The notes beneath the pieces are model-generated. The model was not told the DNA's origin and ran no database searches. It was given only the letters and a program-made list of their open reading frames with translations. Shown piece after piece: positions 14,201 to 25,508 of a DNA stretch of 64,000 bases. A program made the translations under genes and the position numbers. Each line of letters starts with the position of its first letter. Within the stretch, counting starts at the first letter, position 1. The DNA is from Eudorina sp. 2006-703-Eu-15 (taxonomy: Eukaryota > Chlorophyta > Chlorophyceae > Chlamydomonadales > Volvocaceae), in contig BDSI01000062.1 of assembly GCA_003117195.1 (NCBI GenBank), forward strand, positions 1 to 64,000, written 5' to 3'.

Positions 14201-17200
14201 GTGGCTCGCCAGCCGACCCCGAGCTACAGCCCTCCCATGCAATTCCGGTCGGAATACCACCGTCACCAAATGCCCCCAAACTTGGCAGGTGCATTATTCG
14301 TCGCATATCAATGCCATATGTCCATTTTGGGGCCGAAATTCGGGGTCGCATTTTGGGGGTGTGTGGCTCGCCAGCCGACCTCGAGCTACAGCCCTCCCAT
14401 GCAATTCCGGTCGGAATACCACCGTCACCAAATGCCCCCAAACTTGGCAGGTGCATTATTCGTCGCATATCAATGCCATATGTCCATTTTGGGGCCGAAA
14501 TTCGGGGTCGCATTTTGGGGGTGTGTGGCTCGCCAGCCGACCCCGAGCTACAGCCCTCCCATGCAATTCCGGTCGGAATACCACCGTCACCAAATGCCCC
14601 CAAACTTGGCAGGTGCATTATTCGTCGCATATCAATGCCATATGTCCATTTTGGGGCCGAAATTCGGGGTCGCATTTTGGGGGTGTGTGGCTCGCCAGCC
14701 GACCCCGAGCTACAGCCCTCCCATGCAATTCCGGTCGGAATACCACCGTCAGCAAATGCCCCCAAACTTGGCAGGTGCATTATTCGTCGCATATCAATGC
14801 CATATGTCCATTTTGGGGCCGAAATTCGGGGTCGCATTTTGGGGGTGTGTGGCTCGCCAGCCGACCCCGAGCTACAGCCCTCCCATGCAATTCCGGTCGG
14901 AATACCACCGTCACCAAATGCCCCCAAACTTGGCAGGTGCATTATTCGTCGCATATCAATGCCATATGTCCATTTTGGGGCCGAAATTCGGGGTCGCATT
15001 TTGGGGGTGTGTGGCTCGCCAGCCGACCCGAGCTACAGCCCTCCCATGCAATTCCGGTCGGAATACCACCGTCACCAAATGCCCCCAAACTTGGCAGGTG
15101 CATTATTCGTCGCATATCAATGCCATATGTCCATTTTGGGGCCGAAATTCGGGGTCGCATTTTGGGGGTGTGTGGCTCGCCAGCCGACCCCGAGCTACAG
15201 CCCTCCCATGCAATTCCGGTCGGAATACCACCGTCACCAAATGCCCCCAAACTTGGCAGGTGCATTATTCGTCGCATATCAATGCCATATGTCCATTTTG
15301 GGGCCGAAATTCGGGGTCGCATTTTGGGGGTGTGTGGCTCGCCAGCCGACCCCGAGCTACAGCCCTCCCATGCAATTCCGGTCCGGATACCACCGTCACC
15401 AAATGCCCCCAAACTTGGCAGGTGCATTATTCGTCGCATATCAATGCCATATGTCCATTTTGGGGCCGAAATTCGGGGTCGCATTTTGGGGGTGTGTGGC
15501 TCGCCAGCCGACCCCGAGCTACAGCCCTCCCATGCAATTCCGGTCGGAATACCACCGTCACCAAATGCCCCCAAACTTGGCAGGTGCATTATTCGTCGCA
15601 TATCAATGCCATATGTCCATTTTGGGGCCGAAATTCGGGGTCGCATTTTGGGGGTGTGTGGCTCGCCAGCCGACCCCGAGCTACAGCCCTCCCATGCAAT
15701 TCCGGTCGGAATACCACCGTCACCAAATGCCCCCAAACTTGGCAGGTGCATTATTCGTCGCATATCAATGCCATATGTCCATTTTGGGGCCGAAATTCGG
15801 GGTCGCATTTTGGGGGTGTGTGGCTCGCCAGCCGACCCCGAGCTACAGCCCTCCCATGCAATTCCGGTCCGGATACCACCGTCACCAAATGCCCCCAAAC
15901 TTGGCAGGTGCATTATTCGTCGCATATCAATGCCATATGTCCATTTTGGGGCCGAAATTCGGGGTCGCATTTTGGGGGTGTGTGGCTCGCCAGCCGACCC
16001 CGAGCTACAGCCCTCCCATGCAATTCCGGTCGGAATACCACCGTCACCAAATGCCCCCAAACTTGGCAGGTGCATTATTCGTCGCATATCAATGCCATAT
16101 GTCCATTTTGGGGCCGAAATTCGGGGTCGCATTTTGGGGGTGTGTGGCTCGCCAGCCGACCCGAGCTACAGCCCTCCCATGCAATTCCGGTCGGATACCA
16201 CCGTCACCAAATGCCCCCAAACTTGGCAGGTGCATTATTCGTCGCATATCAATGCCATATGTCCATTTTGGGGCCGAAATTCGGGGTCGCATTTTGGGGG
16301 TGTGTGGCTCGCCAGCCGACCCCGAGCTACAGCCCTCCCATGCAATTCCGGTCGGAATACCACCGTCAGCAAATGCCCCCAAACTTGGCAGGTGCATTAT
16401 TCGTCGCATATCAATGCCATATGTCCATTTTGGGGCCGAAATTCGGGGTCGCATTTTGGGGGTGTGTGGCTCGCCAGCCGACCCGAGCTACAGCCCTCCC
16501 ATGCAATTCCGGTCGGAATACCACCGTCACCAAATGCCCCCAAACTTGGCAGGTGCATTATTCGTCGCATATCAATGCCATATGTCCATTTTGGGGCCGA
16601 AATTCGGGGTCGCATTTTGGGGGTGTGTGGCTCGCCAGCCGACCCCGAGCTACAGCCCTCCCATGCAATTCCGGTCGGAATACGACCGTCAGCAAATGCC
16701 CCCAAACTTGGCAGGTGCATTATTCGTCGCATATCAATGCCATATGTCCATTTTGGGGCCGAAATTCGGGTCGCATTTTGGGGGTGTGTGGCTCGCCAGC
16801 CGACCCCGAGCTACAGCCCTCCCATGCAATTCCGGTCGGAATACCACCGTCACCAAATGCCCCCAAACTTGGCAGGTGCATTATTCGTCGCATATCAATG
16901 CCATATGTCCATTTTGGGGCCGAAATTCGGGGTCGCATTTTGGGGGTGTGTGGCTCGCCAGCCGACCCGAGCTACAGCCCTCCCATGCAATTCCGGTCGG
17001 AATACCACCGTCACCAAATGCCCCCAAACTTGGCAGGTGCATTATTCGTCGCATATCAATGCCATATGTCCATTTTGGGGCCGAAATTCGGGGTCGCATT
17101 TTGGGGGTGTGTGGCTCGCCAGCCGACCCCGAGCTACAGCCCTCCCATGCAATTCCGGTCGGATACCACCGTCACCAAATGCCCCCAAACTTGGCAGGTG

Positions 17201-19790
17201 CATTATTCGTCGCATATCAATGCCATATGTCCATTTTGGGGCCGAAATTCGGGGTCGCATTTTGGGGGTGTGTGGCTCGCCAGCCGACCTCGAGCTACAG
17301 CCCTCCCATGCAATTCCGGTCGGAATACCACCGTCACCAAATGCCCCCAAACTTGGCAGGTGCATTATTCGTCGCATATCAATGCCATATGTCCATTTTG
17401 GGGCCGAAATTCGGGGTCGCATTTTGGGGGTGTGTGGCTCGCCAGCCGACCCGAGCTACAGCCCTCCCATGCAATTCCGGTCGGAATACCACCGTCACCA
17501 AATGCCCCCAAACTTGGCAGGTGCATTATTCGTCGCATATCAATGCCATATGTCCATTTTGGGGCCGAAATTCGGGGTCGCATTTTGGGGGTGTGTGGCT
17601 CGCCAGCCGACCCCGAGCTACAGCCCTCCCATGCAATTCCGGTCGGAATACGACCGTCACAAATGCCCCCAAACTTGGCAGGTGCATTATTCGTCGCATA
17701 TCAATGCCATATGTCCATTTTGGGGCCGAAATTCGGGTCGCATTTTGGGGGTGTGTGGCTCGCCAGCCGACCCGAGCTACAGCCCTCCCATGCAATTCCG
17801 GTCGGATACCACCGTCACCAAATGCCCCCAAACTTGGCAGGTGCATTATTCGTCGCATATCAATGCCATATGTCCATTTTGGGGCCGAAATTCGGGGTCG
17901 CATTTTGGGGGTGTGTGGCTCGCCAGCCGACCCGAGCTACAGCCCTCCCATGCAATTCCGGTCGGAATACCACCGTCACCAAATGCCCCCAAACTTGGCA
18001 GGTGCATTATTCGTCGCATATCAATGCCATATGTCCATTTTGGGGCCGAAATTCGGGGTCGCATTTTGGGGGTGTGTGGCTCGCCAGCCGACCCGAGCTA
18101 CAGCCCTCCCATGCAATTCCGGTCGGAATACCACCGTCACCAAATGCCCCCAAACTTGGCAGGTGCATTATTCGTCGCATATCAATGCCATATGTCCATT
18201 TTGGGGCCGAAATTCGGGGTCGCATTTTGGGGGTGTGTGGCTCGCCAGCCGACCCCGAGCTACAGCCCTCCCATGCAATTCCGGTCGGAATACCACCGTC
18301 ACCAAATGCCCCCAAACTTGGCAGGTGCATTATTCGTCGCATATCAATGCCATATGTCCATTTTGGGGCCGAAATTCGGGGTCGCATTTTGGGGGTGTGT
18401 GGCTCGCCAGCCGACCCGAGCTACAGCCCTCCCATGCAATTCCGGTCGGATACCACCGTCACCAAATGCCCCCAAACTTGGCAGGTGCATTATTCGTCGC
18501 ATATCAATGCCATATGTCCATTTTGGGGCCGAAATTCGGGGTCGCATTTTGGGGGTGTGTGGCTCGCCAGCCGACCCGAGCTACAGCCCTCCCATGCAAT
18601 TCCGGTCGGAATACCACCGTCAGCAAATGCCCCCAAACTTGGCAGGTGCATTATTCGTCGCATATCAATGCCATATGTCCATTTTGGGGCCGAAATTCGG
18701 GGTCGCATTTTGGGGGTGTGTGGCTCGCCAGCCGACCTCGAGCTACAGCCCTCCCATGCAATTCCGGTCGGATACCACCGTCACCAAATGCCCCCAAACT
18801 TGGCAGGTGCATTATTCGTCGCATATCAATGCCATATGTCCATTTTGGGGCCGAAATTCGGGGTCGCATTTTGGGGGTGTGTGGCTCGCCAGCCGACCCG
18901 AGCTACAGCCCTCCCATGCAATTCCGGTCGGATACGACCGTCAGCAAATGCCCCCAAACTTGGCAGGTGCATTATTCGTCGCATATCAATGCCATATGTC
19001 CATTTTGGGGCCGAAATTCGGGGTCGCATTTTGGGGGTGTGTGGCTCGCCAGCCGACCCGAGCTACAGCCCTCCCATGCAATTCCGGTCGGATACGACCG
19101 TCAGCAAATGCCCCCAAACTTGGCAGGTGCATTATTCGTCGCATATCAATGCCATATGTCCATTTTGGGGCCGAAATTCGGGGTCGCATTTTGGGGGTGT
19201 GTGGCTCGCCAGCCGACCCGAGCTACAGCCCTCCCATGCAATTCCGGTCGGAATACGACCGTCACCAAATGCCCCCAAACTTGGCAGGTGCATTATTCGT
19301 CGCATATCAATGCCATATGTCCATTTTGGGGCCGAAATTCGGGTCGCATTTTGGGGGTGTGTGGCTCGCCAGCCGACCCGAGCTACAGCCCTCCCATGCA
19401 ATTCCGGTCGGAATACCACCGTCACCAAATGCCCCCAAACTTGGCAGGTGCATTATTCGTCGCATATCAATGCCATATGTCCATTTTGGGCCGAAATTCG
19501 GGTCGCATTTTGGGGGTGTGTGGCTCGCCAGCCGACCCGAGCTACAGCCCTCCCATGCAATTCCGGTCGGAATACCACCGTCACCAAATGCCCCAAACTT
19601 GGCAGGTGCATTATTCGTCGCATATCAATGCCATATGTCCATTTTGGGGCCGAAATTCGGGGTCGCATTTTGGGGGGTTGTGGCTCGCCAGCCGACCCGA
19701 GCTACAGCCCTCCCATGCAATTCCGGTCGGATACCACCGTCACCAAATGCCCCCAAACTTGGCAGGTGCATTATTCGTCGCATATCAATG

Positions 19791-22420
19791 CCATAGTGTC
19801 CATTTTGGGGCCGAAATTCGGGGTCGCATTTTGGGGGTGTGTGGCTCGCCAGCCGACCCGAGCTACAGCCCTCCCATGCAATTCCGGTCGGAATACGACC
19901 ATCAGCAAATGCCCCCAAACTTGGCAGGTGCATTATTCGTCGCATATCAATGCCATATGTCCATTTTGGGGCCGAAATTCGGGGTCGCATTTTGGGGGGA
20001 TGTGGCTCGCCAGCCGACCTCGAGCTACAGCCCTCCCATGCAATTCCGGTCCGGATACGACCATCAGCAAATGCCCCCAAACTTGGCAGGTGCATTATTC
20101 GTCGCATATCAATGCCATATGTCCATTTTGGGGCCGAAATTCGGGGTCGCATTTTGGGGGTGTGTGGCTCGCCAGCCGACCCCGAGCTACAGCCCTCCCA
20201 TGCAATTCCGGTCCAGATACGACCATCAGCAAATGCCCCCAAACTTGGCAGGTGCATTATTCGTCGCATATCAATGCCATATGTCCATTTTGGGGCCGAA
20301 ATTCGGGGTCGCATTTTGGGGGTGTGTGGCTCGCCAGCCGACCCGAGCTACAGCCCTCCCATGCAATTCCGGTCGGAATATGACCGTCAGCAAATGCCCC
20401 CAAACTTGGCAGGTGCATTATTCGTCGCATATCAATGCCATATGTCCATTTTGGGGCCGAAATTCGGGGTCGCATTTTGGGGGTGTGTGGCTCGCCAGCC
20501 GACCCCGAGCTACAGCCCTCCCATGCAATTCCGGTCGGAATACCACCGTCACCAAATGCCCCCAAACTTGGCAGGTGCATTATTCGTCGCATATCAATGC
20601 CATATGTCCATTTTGGGGCCGAAATTCGGGGTCGCATTTTGGGGGGTTGTGGCTCGCCAGCTGACCTCGAGCTACAGCCCTCCCATGCAATTCCGGTCCG
20701 GATACCACCGTCACCAAATGCCCCCAAACTTGGCAGGTGCATTATTCGTCGCATATCAATGCCATAGTGTCCATTTTGGGGCCGAAATTCGGGGTCGCAT
20801 TTTGGGGGTGTGTGGCTCACCAGCCGACCCCGAGCTACAGCCCTCCCATGCAATTCCGGTCGGAATACGACCATCAGCAAATGCCCCCAAACTTGGCAGG
20901 TGCATTATTCGTCGCATATCAATGCCATATGTCCATTTTGGGGCCGAAATTCGGGGTCGCATTTTGGGGGGATGTGGCTCGCCAGCCGACCTCGAGCTAC
21001 AGCCCTCCCATGCAATTCCGGTCGGAATACCACCGTCACCAAATGCCCCCAAACTTGGCAGGTGCATTATTCGTCGCATATCAATGCCATATGTCCATTT
21101 TGGGGCCGAAATTCGGGGTCGCATTTTGGGGGTGTGTGGCTCGTCAGCCGACCCCGAGCTACAGCCCTCCCATGCAATTCCGGTCCAGATACGACCATCA
21201 GCAAATGCCCCCAAACTTGGCAGGTGCATTATTCGTCGCATATCAATGCCATATGTCCATTTTGGGGCCGAAATTCGGGGTCGCATTTTGGGGGTGTGTG
21301 GCTCGCCAGCCGACCCCGAGCTACAGCCCTCCCATGCAATTCCGGTCGGAATATGACCGTCAGCAAATGCCCCCAAACTTGGCAGGTGCATTATTCGTCG
21401 CATATCAATGCCATATGTCCATTTTGGGGCCGAAATTCGGGGTCGCATTTTGGGGGTGTGTGGCTCGCCAGCCGACCCCGAGCTACAGCCCTCCCATGCA
21501 ATTCGGGTCCGGATACCACCGTCACCAAATGCCCCCAAACTTGGCAGGTGCATTATTCGTCGCATATCAATGCCATATGTCCATTTTGGGGCCGAAATTC
21601 GGGGTCGCATTTTGGGGGGTTGTGGCTCGCCAGCTGACCTCGAGCTACAGCCCTCCCATGCAATTCCGGTCCGGATACCACCGTCACCAAATGCCCCCAA
21701 ACTTGGCAGGTGCATTATTCGTCGCATATCAATGCCATAGTGTCCATTTTGGGGCCGAAATTCGGGGTCGCATTTTGGGGGTGTGTGGCTCACCAGCCGA
21801 CCCGAGCTACAGCCCTCCCATGCAATTCCGGTCGGAATACCACCATCAGCAAATGCCCCCAAACTTGGCAGGTGCATTATTCGTCGCATATCAATGCCAT
21901 ATGTCCATTTTGGGGCCGAAATTCGGGGTCGCATTTTGGGGGGATGTGGCTCGCCAGCCGACCTCGAGCTACAGCCCTCCCATGCAATTCCGGTCGGAAT
22001 ACCACCGTCACCAAATGCCCCCAAACTTGGCAGGTGCATTATTCGTCGCATATCAATGCCATATGTCCATTTTGGGGCCGAAATTCGGGGTCGCATTTTG
22101 GGGGTGTGTGGCTCGTCAGCCGACCCCGAGCTACAGCCCTCCCATGCAATTCCGGTCCAGATACGACCATCAGCAAATGCCCCCAAACTTGGCAGGTGCA
22201 TTATTCGTCGCATATCAATGCCATATGTCCATTTTGGGGCCGAAATTCGGGGTCGCATTTTGGGGGTGTGTGGCTCGCCAGCCGACCTCGAGCTACAGCC
22301 CTCCCATGCAATTCCGGTCGGAATACCACCGTCACCAAATGCCCCCAAACTTGGCAGGTGCATTATTCGTCGCATATCAATGCCATTTGGGGCCGAAATT
22401 CGGGGTCGCATTTTGGGGGT
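19791..22420. repeat. 972-bp higher-order repeat of six satellite monomers
   Basis: Rare monomer variants recur at a fixed spacing: CCATAGTGTCC at 19791, 20762 and 21735; GATGTGGCTCGCC at 19999, 20971 and 21943; GGTCCAGATACGACC at about 20211, 21183 and 22155; CAGCTGACCTCGAGC at about 20658 and 21631. The spacing is 971-973 bp, equal to six 162-bp monomers, giving about 2.7 copies. No such order is obvious in the rest of the array. Confidence 0.85.
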
Positions 22421-22776
22421 GTGTGGCTCGCCAGCCGACCCTGAGCTACAGCCCTCCCATGCAATTCCGGTCGGAATACCACCGTCACCAAATGCCCCCA
22501 AACTTGGCAGGTGCATTATTCGTCGCATATCAATGCCATATGTCCATTTTGAGCCGAAATTCGGGGTCGCATTTTGGGGGGTTGTGGCTCGCCAGCCGAC
22601 CTCGAGCTACAGCCCTCCCATGCAATTCCGGTCGGAATATGACCGTCAGCAAATGCCCCCAAACTTGGCAGGTGCATTATTCGTCGCATATCAATGCCAT
22701 ATGTCCATTTTGGGGCCGAAATTTGGGGTCGCATTTGGGGGGTTGTGGCTCGCCAGCCGACCCAGAGCTACAGCCC

Positions 22777-23771
22777 CCGGTTGTGTTTACCTGAAAGACC
22801 AAAGACAAACTTCTCCCGGAAACTTAGCAAGTTGTCGATTGCGCCAAGTCACAGCCATCGGGTGCCAACCCGCAGCCCGTTGTCGGCACCCATGGCACGC
22901 CGCCTTCGTCAAGTAGTGCGAACGTGGCTCGTCTGCGCTGAGCAGGTCGTCCGCAATTCCTAATATCATCTCATTAACTTAGTGGCGTTGTTAATACTAC
23001 ATAGACATGCTTTATGCCCGCAACGCGCCTTCGTACTTCAGTAACTTGTGCATCTTGCCTGTTTACAAGTGGTTAGGATACCTTGCGCAACAATATGTTT
23101 GTAAATCTTTGGTCGGGTTCAACAGGCTGACGAGTCTCGCATGCAGCGTGGGAATGCAGTACTACTGCAGTCACACTGGCCCCGCGATTCCGAAATATCC
23201 TGGCACTCTTGTATAACGAGTAGTTTCACATGTCTGCTAACTATCAACTAACCACCAGGCCCCAGGGTGCAGGTTCCGCATGAAGCCTGACGGCTGCTGT
23301 CCCCACGTCAATGTCGAGTTTACAGCAATAGATTATGGAAATCTCTTACTCCATAATGTGAGCTTGCTTGACTTTTACTGGCATCTGTAGCAGGTCTTTT
23401 GCAGAAATGGCAAGGCGTCGTGAGCGGTATCTGGGATGCAACAGTTATGGCTATTATGATGGTTGATATCTCAAGGCGTACAATATTCAAGCACTAATCC
23501 GTTGGTACAAACCATGATCTTCTGAAAACGTTTGCTGCCATGCACGCAGAACGCCCGCGCCACGCCGGCTGCACCCACGCGTGCTGTGCATGTGGGCAAG
23601 CGGTATCTCACAAAGGGATCTGGCCCGCAGAAATTGAATATGGGGGTAACGGAGCTCTGCAAGGTTGTGCCTGCGTTGAGTGACGCTGGCATGGCAGTCA
23701 CTTCCCGGCATGCCACCCCTGTATCATCACGTTTGATGTAATCTACCACCGTTCCGCTTGCTTCCCGCCAG
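22777..23771. other. Flank between satellite and first gene, no gene recognised
   Basis: About 1 kb of unique sequence, less GC-rich than the genes to the right. No convincing complete exon is seen. A short + reading at 23283-23321 (KPDGCCPHVNVEF) resembles the first Zn-ligand segment of a ZnF-UBP domain and could be an upstream exon of the next gene. That is weak evidence. Confidence 0.5.
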
Positions 23772-23866
23772 GATCAACCATCCTCATCGACGTGGTCCGA
23801 TCGGAACTGTACTGATGCAGCTGCCGTGACTACGTCTACCAGTCATTATTCGATGAAGGCCGCCAG
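23772..23866 (+). pseudogene. ZnF-UBP remnant with in-frame TGA
   Basis: After an acceptor at 23769-23771 the frame reads STILIDVVRSELY, stop, CSCRDYVYQSLFDEG. USP22-type zinc fingers have Y-C-x-x-C-x-D-Y-(I/V)-Y at this place, so the TGA (23813-23815) falls where the first Cys of the pair is expected. TGA differs from the Cys codons TGC and TGT by one base. The following Cys and the DYVYQ stretch are intact. Confidence 0.6.
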
Positions 23867-24911
23867 GTCGGTTGCGCCCAGCCATTAGTCGTGATTGACG
23901 GCCGCCCTTGGAAGTCCATCCCGATCTCATAACCCGACAGCTTCCATGTATGCAGTGATCTCCCGTTGCTTCTGAAACACATGTTAATATCCGCAGTGAA
24001 GGCAGACGTGCGCCCCACGCTCATGTTCCCTGAGGGCCAGGGAGGGCTCCCCGCGCATCGCCACATCTGACCCGCTCTGACATGCCACCGGCTGATCCTT
24101 CTCGCCGCCCGGCCTGCAGCTCTTCCATGTAGCCAGGCGGTACATCGACCGCGGCCTCAGCCCCGGGCTGCCGCACCACGACCCCGGGGCCAAGCGGGCC
24201 CGGGCCAGTGCGGACCCTGGCCTGGAGGCGCTGCGCACCAACCTCGGCGACGCCAAGGCTGCGGTCCTGCGAGCGGCAGCATCCGTCGGAGCGGCGGCTG
24301 TGCGAGTGCCCGGACTGCAGGTACGGTGTGGCGAAGCTCCGGGTTTCCTGCCTGCTGAGCCCTCTATCCGGGCGCTGAGTGACGGGCTACGCGATGGTTC
24401 CCCTCCTCCCTGGTGACTCTGAGATGGGTGTCCCTGTCCGCGCTGCGCTCCAGGGCAGGGCCGAGGGGGCCGCAGCGCTCCGACTGGCCGCGGGCGGCTG
24501 CGCTGTTGCCCCGGACGGCTTCCCAGCGGGACTCCGAGGCCTGAACAACCTGGGCAACACTTGCTTCATGAACAGCGTCCTGCAGGTGCGAGGGGGGCGC
24601 CTGGCAGGGCGCGGCTGTAGGACGTGGTACGGGCTGGGCCGGTGTTGGGGCGAAATGCCAGCGTGCAGCACCGTGCTCTAGGACGGAGGCGATGCAGTGG
24701 GAGGAGGGGGGCCAAAACATGTCGACGCGGCAGCCGGCGACTTCTGACCAAGGCGGCTGCAGCATACCAAGGGGGCTGAAATGCGGTGTCGAGGCAAGGG
24801 CGGCATACTCGGTCACCCACTGGCCGCCACTGTGCTGCACGGACACGGACACGGTCTGCTGGGACACAACATCCTCGAGAGGGGATCCATGCGGGCTGTC
24901 GTCCGTCGGGC

Positions 24912-24945
24912 TGGCAAGGGCCTGCCTGCCTGCCTGCCTGCAAGT
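24912..24945. repeat. Short (GCCT)n run in an intron
   Basis: GCCTGCCTGCCTGCCTGC-type tetranucleotide run between the Cys-box exon and the next exon of the USP-like gene. Similar CTGCCTGCCT runs occur at 50640-50660. Confidence 0.6.
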
Positions 24946-25461
24946 GTGCACGCGTGCTATGCACCCCTGCCCGCTGGCCGGGCCCTTTGCCCAGATCCCG
25001 CCGCCCTTCTTTTTAAATCCCGCCCCCCTGCCGCCCCCGCCCGCAGGTCTTCATCCACTCCCCGCTGCTGCCGAACTACTTTCTGGGCCAGGGGCACGCC
25101 CAGGGCGCCTGCTCCAAGCACAGCAAGGAACCGTCCGGGACACCCTGCCTCTCCTGCGAGCTGGTGCGCGGTATGGGGATGAAGGGGGTGGGGTTGCAGG
25201 CGGGTCAACGGGAATGTCTGGGGTTTGGCGCAGGGCGGCGATGGAAGCCGCAGTGCGGATGGGTGGACGGGCGGGCGGGCCGGCGTCGACCCCATCCTGC
25301 ACGTGGCGTGCGGATACCTGCCGTCCCTCTTTTAACATGCATGGATACAGCCTGGCCGGTCGCCCTCGTTGCGACCTTGGTATCCCCCCTGGGCCCTCGC
25401 TCTTGCCTCTCATTGACTGAAGATTGCCGCGACCTACCTACCTGGCTGAGTTGGCTGACGG

Positions 25462-25508
25462 GCTTTGATTGACTGACTGACTGACTTATTGACTGATTGA
25501 CTGGCTGG
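25462..25508. repeat. (GACT)n-rich intron tract
   Basis: Imperfect TGATTGACTGACTGACTGAC repeats immediately before the acceptor of the 25512 exon of the USP-like gene. Confidence 0.7.

Larger units (their letters stand above)
1..22776. repeat. Satellite array, ~161-bp monomer, ~140 copies
   Basis: Head-to-tail tandem array with no interruption. Each unit contains, in order, GGCAGGTGCATTATTCGTCG, ATCAATGCCATATGTCCATT, CCGAAATTCGGGGTCGC, a G run, GTGTGTGGCTCGCCAGCC, GAGCTACAGCCCTCCCATGC and a variable GGTC(C)GGA(A)TACCACC segment. Most units are 160-162 bp. The recurring differences are one C more or less in CGACC(C)CGAGC, one A or C more or less near GGTCGGA(A)TACC, CAC versus CAG before CAAATG, and three to five C before AAAC. 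The last recognisable unit ends near 22776 and the flank is unrelated. No telomere repeat is seen. A centromeric, subtelomeric or heterochromatic location is possible but cannot be decided here. Confidence 0.97.

Noticed and set aside
86..20664. Forward open frames of 6076-6765 codons in the satellite
   Set aside because: They are translations of the tandem monomer; one-base indels switch the peptide between three unrelated 54-residue repeats, so no single protein is under selection.
1..22776. CRISPR array
   Set aside because: Units are contiguous with no unique spacers, the period is 161 bp, and the genome is eukaryotic.
1..22776. CENP-B box in the monomer
   Set aside because: TTCG occurs twice per unit, but neither copy has the required A and CGGG at the right distance.
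1..22776. Telomere repeats next to the satellite
   Set aside because: No TTTTAGGG or TTTAGGG run is present anywhere in the window.
23813..23815. Selenocysteine codon
   Set aside because: TGA at a zinc-ligand Cys in a gene with other lesions is better explained by decay or error; no SECIS structure was identified.
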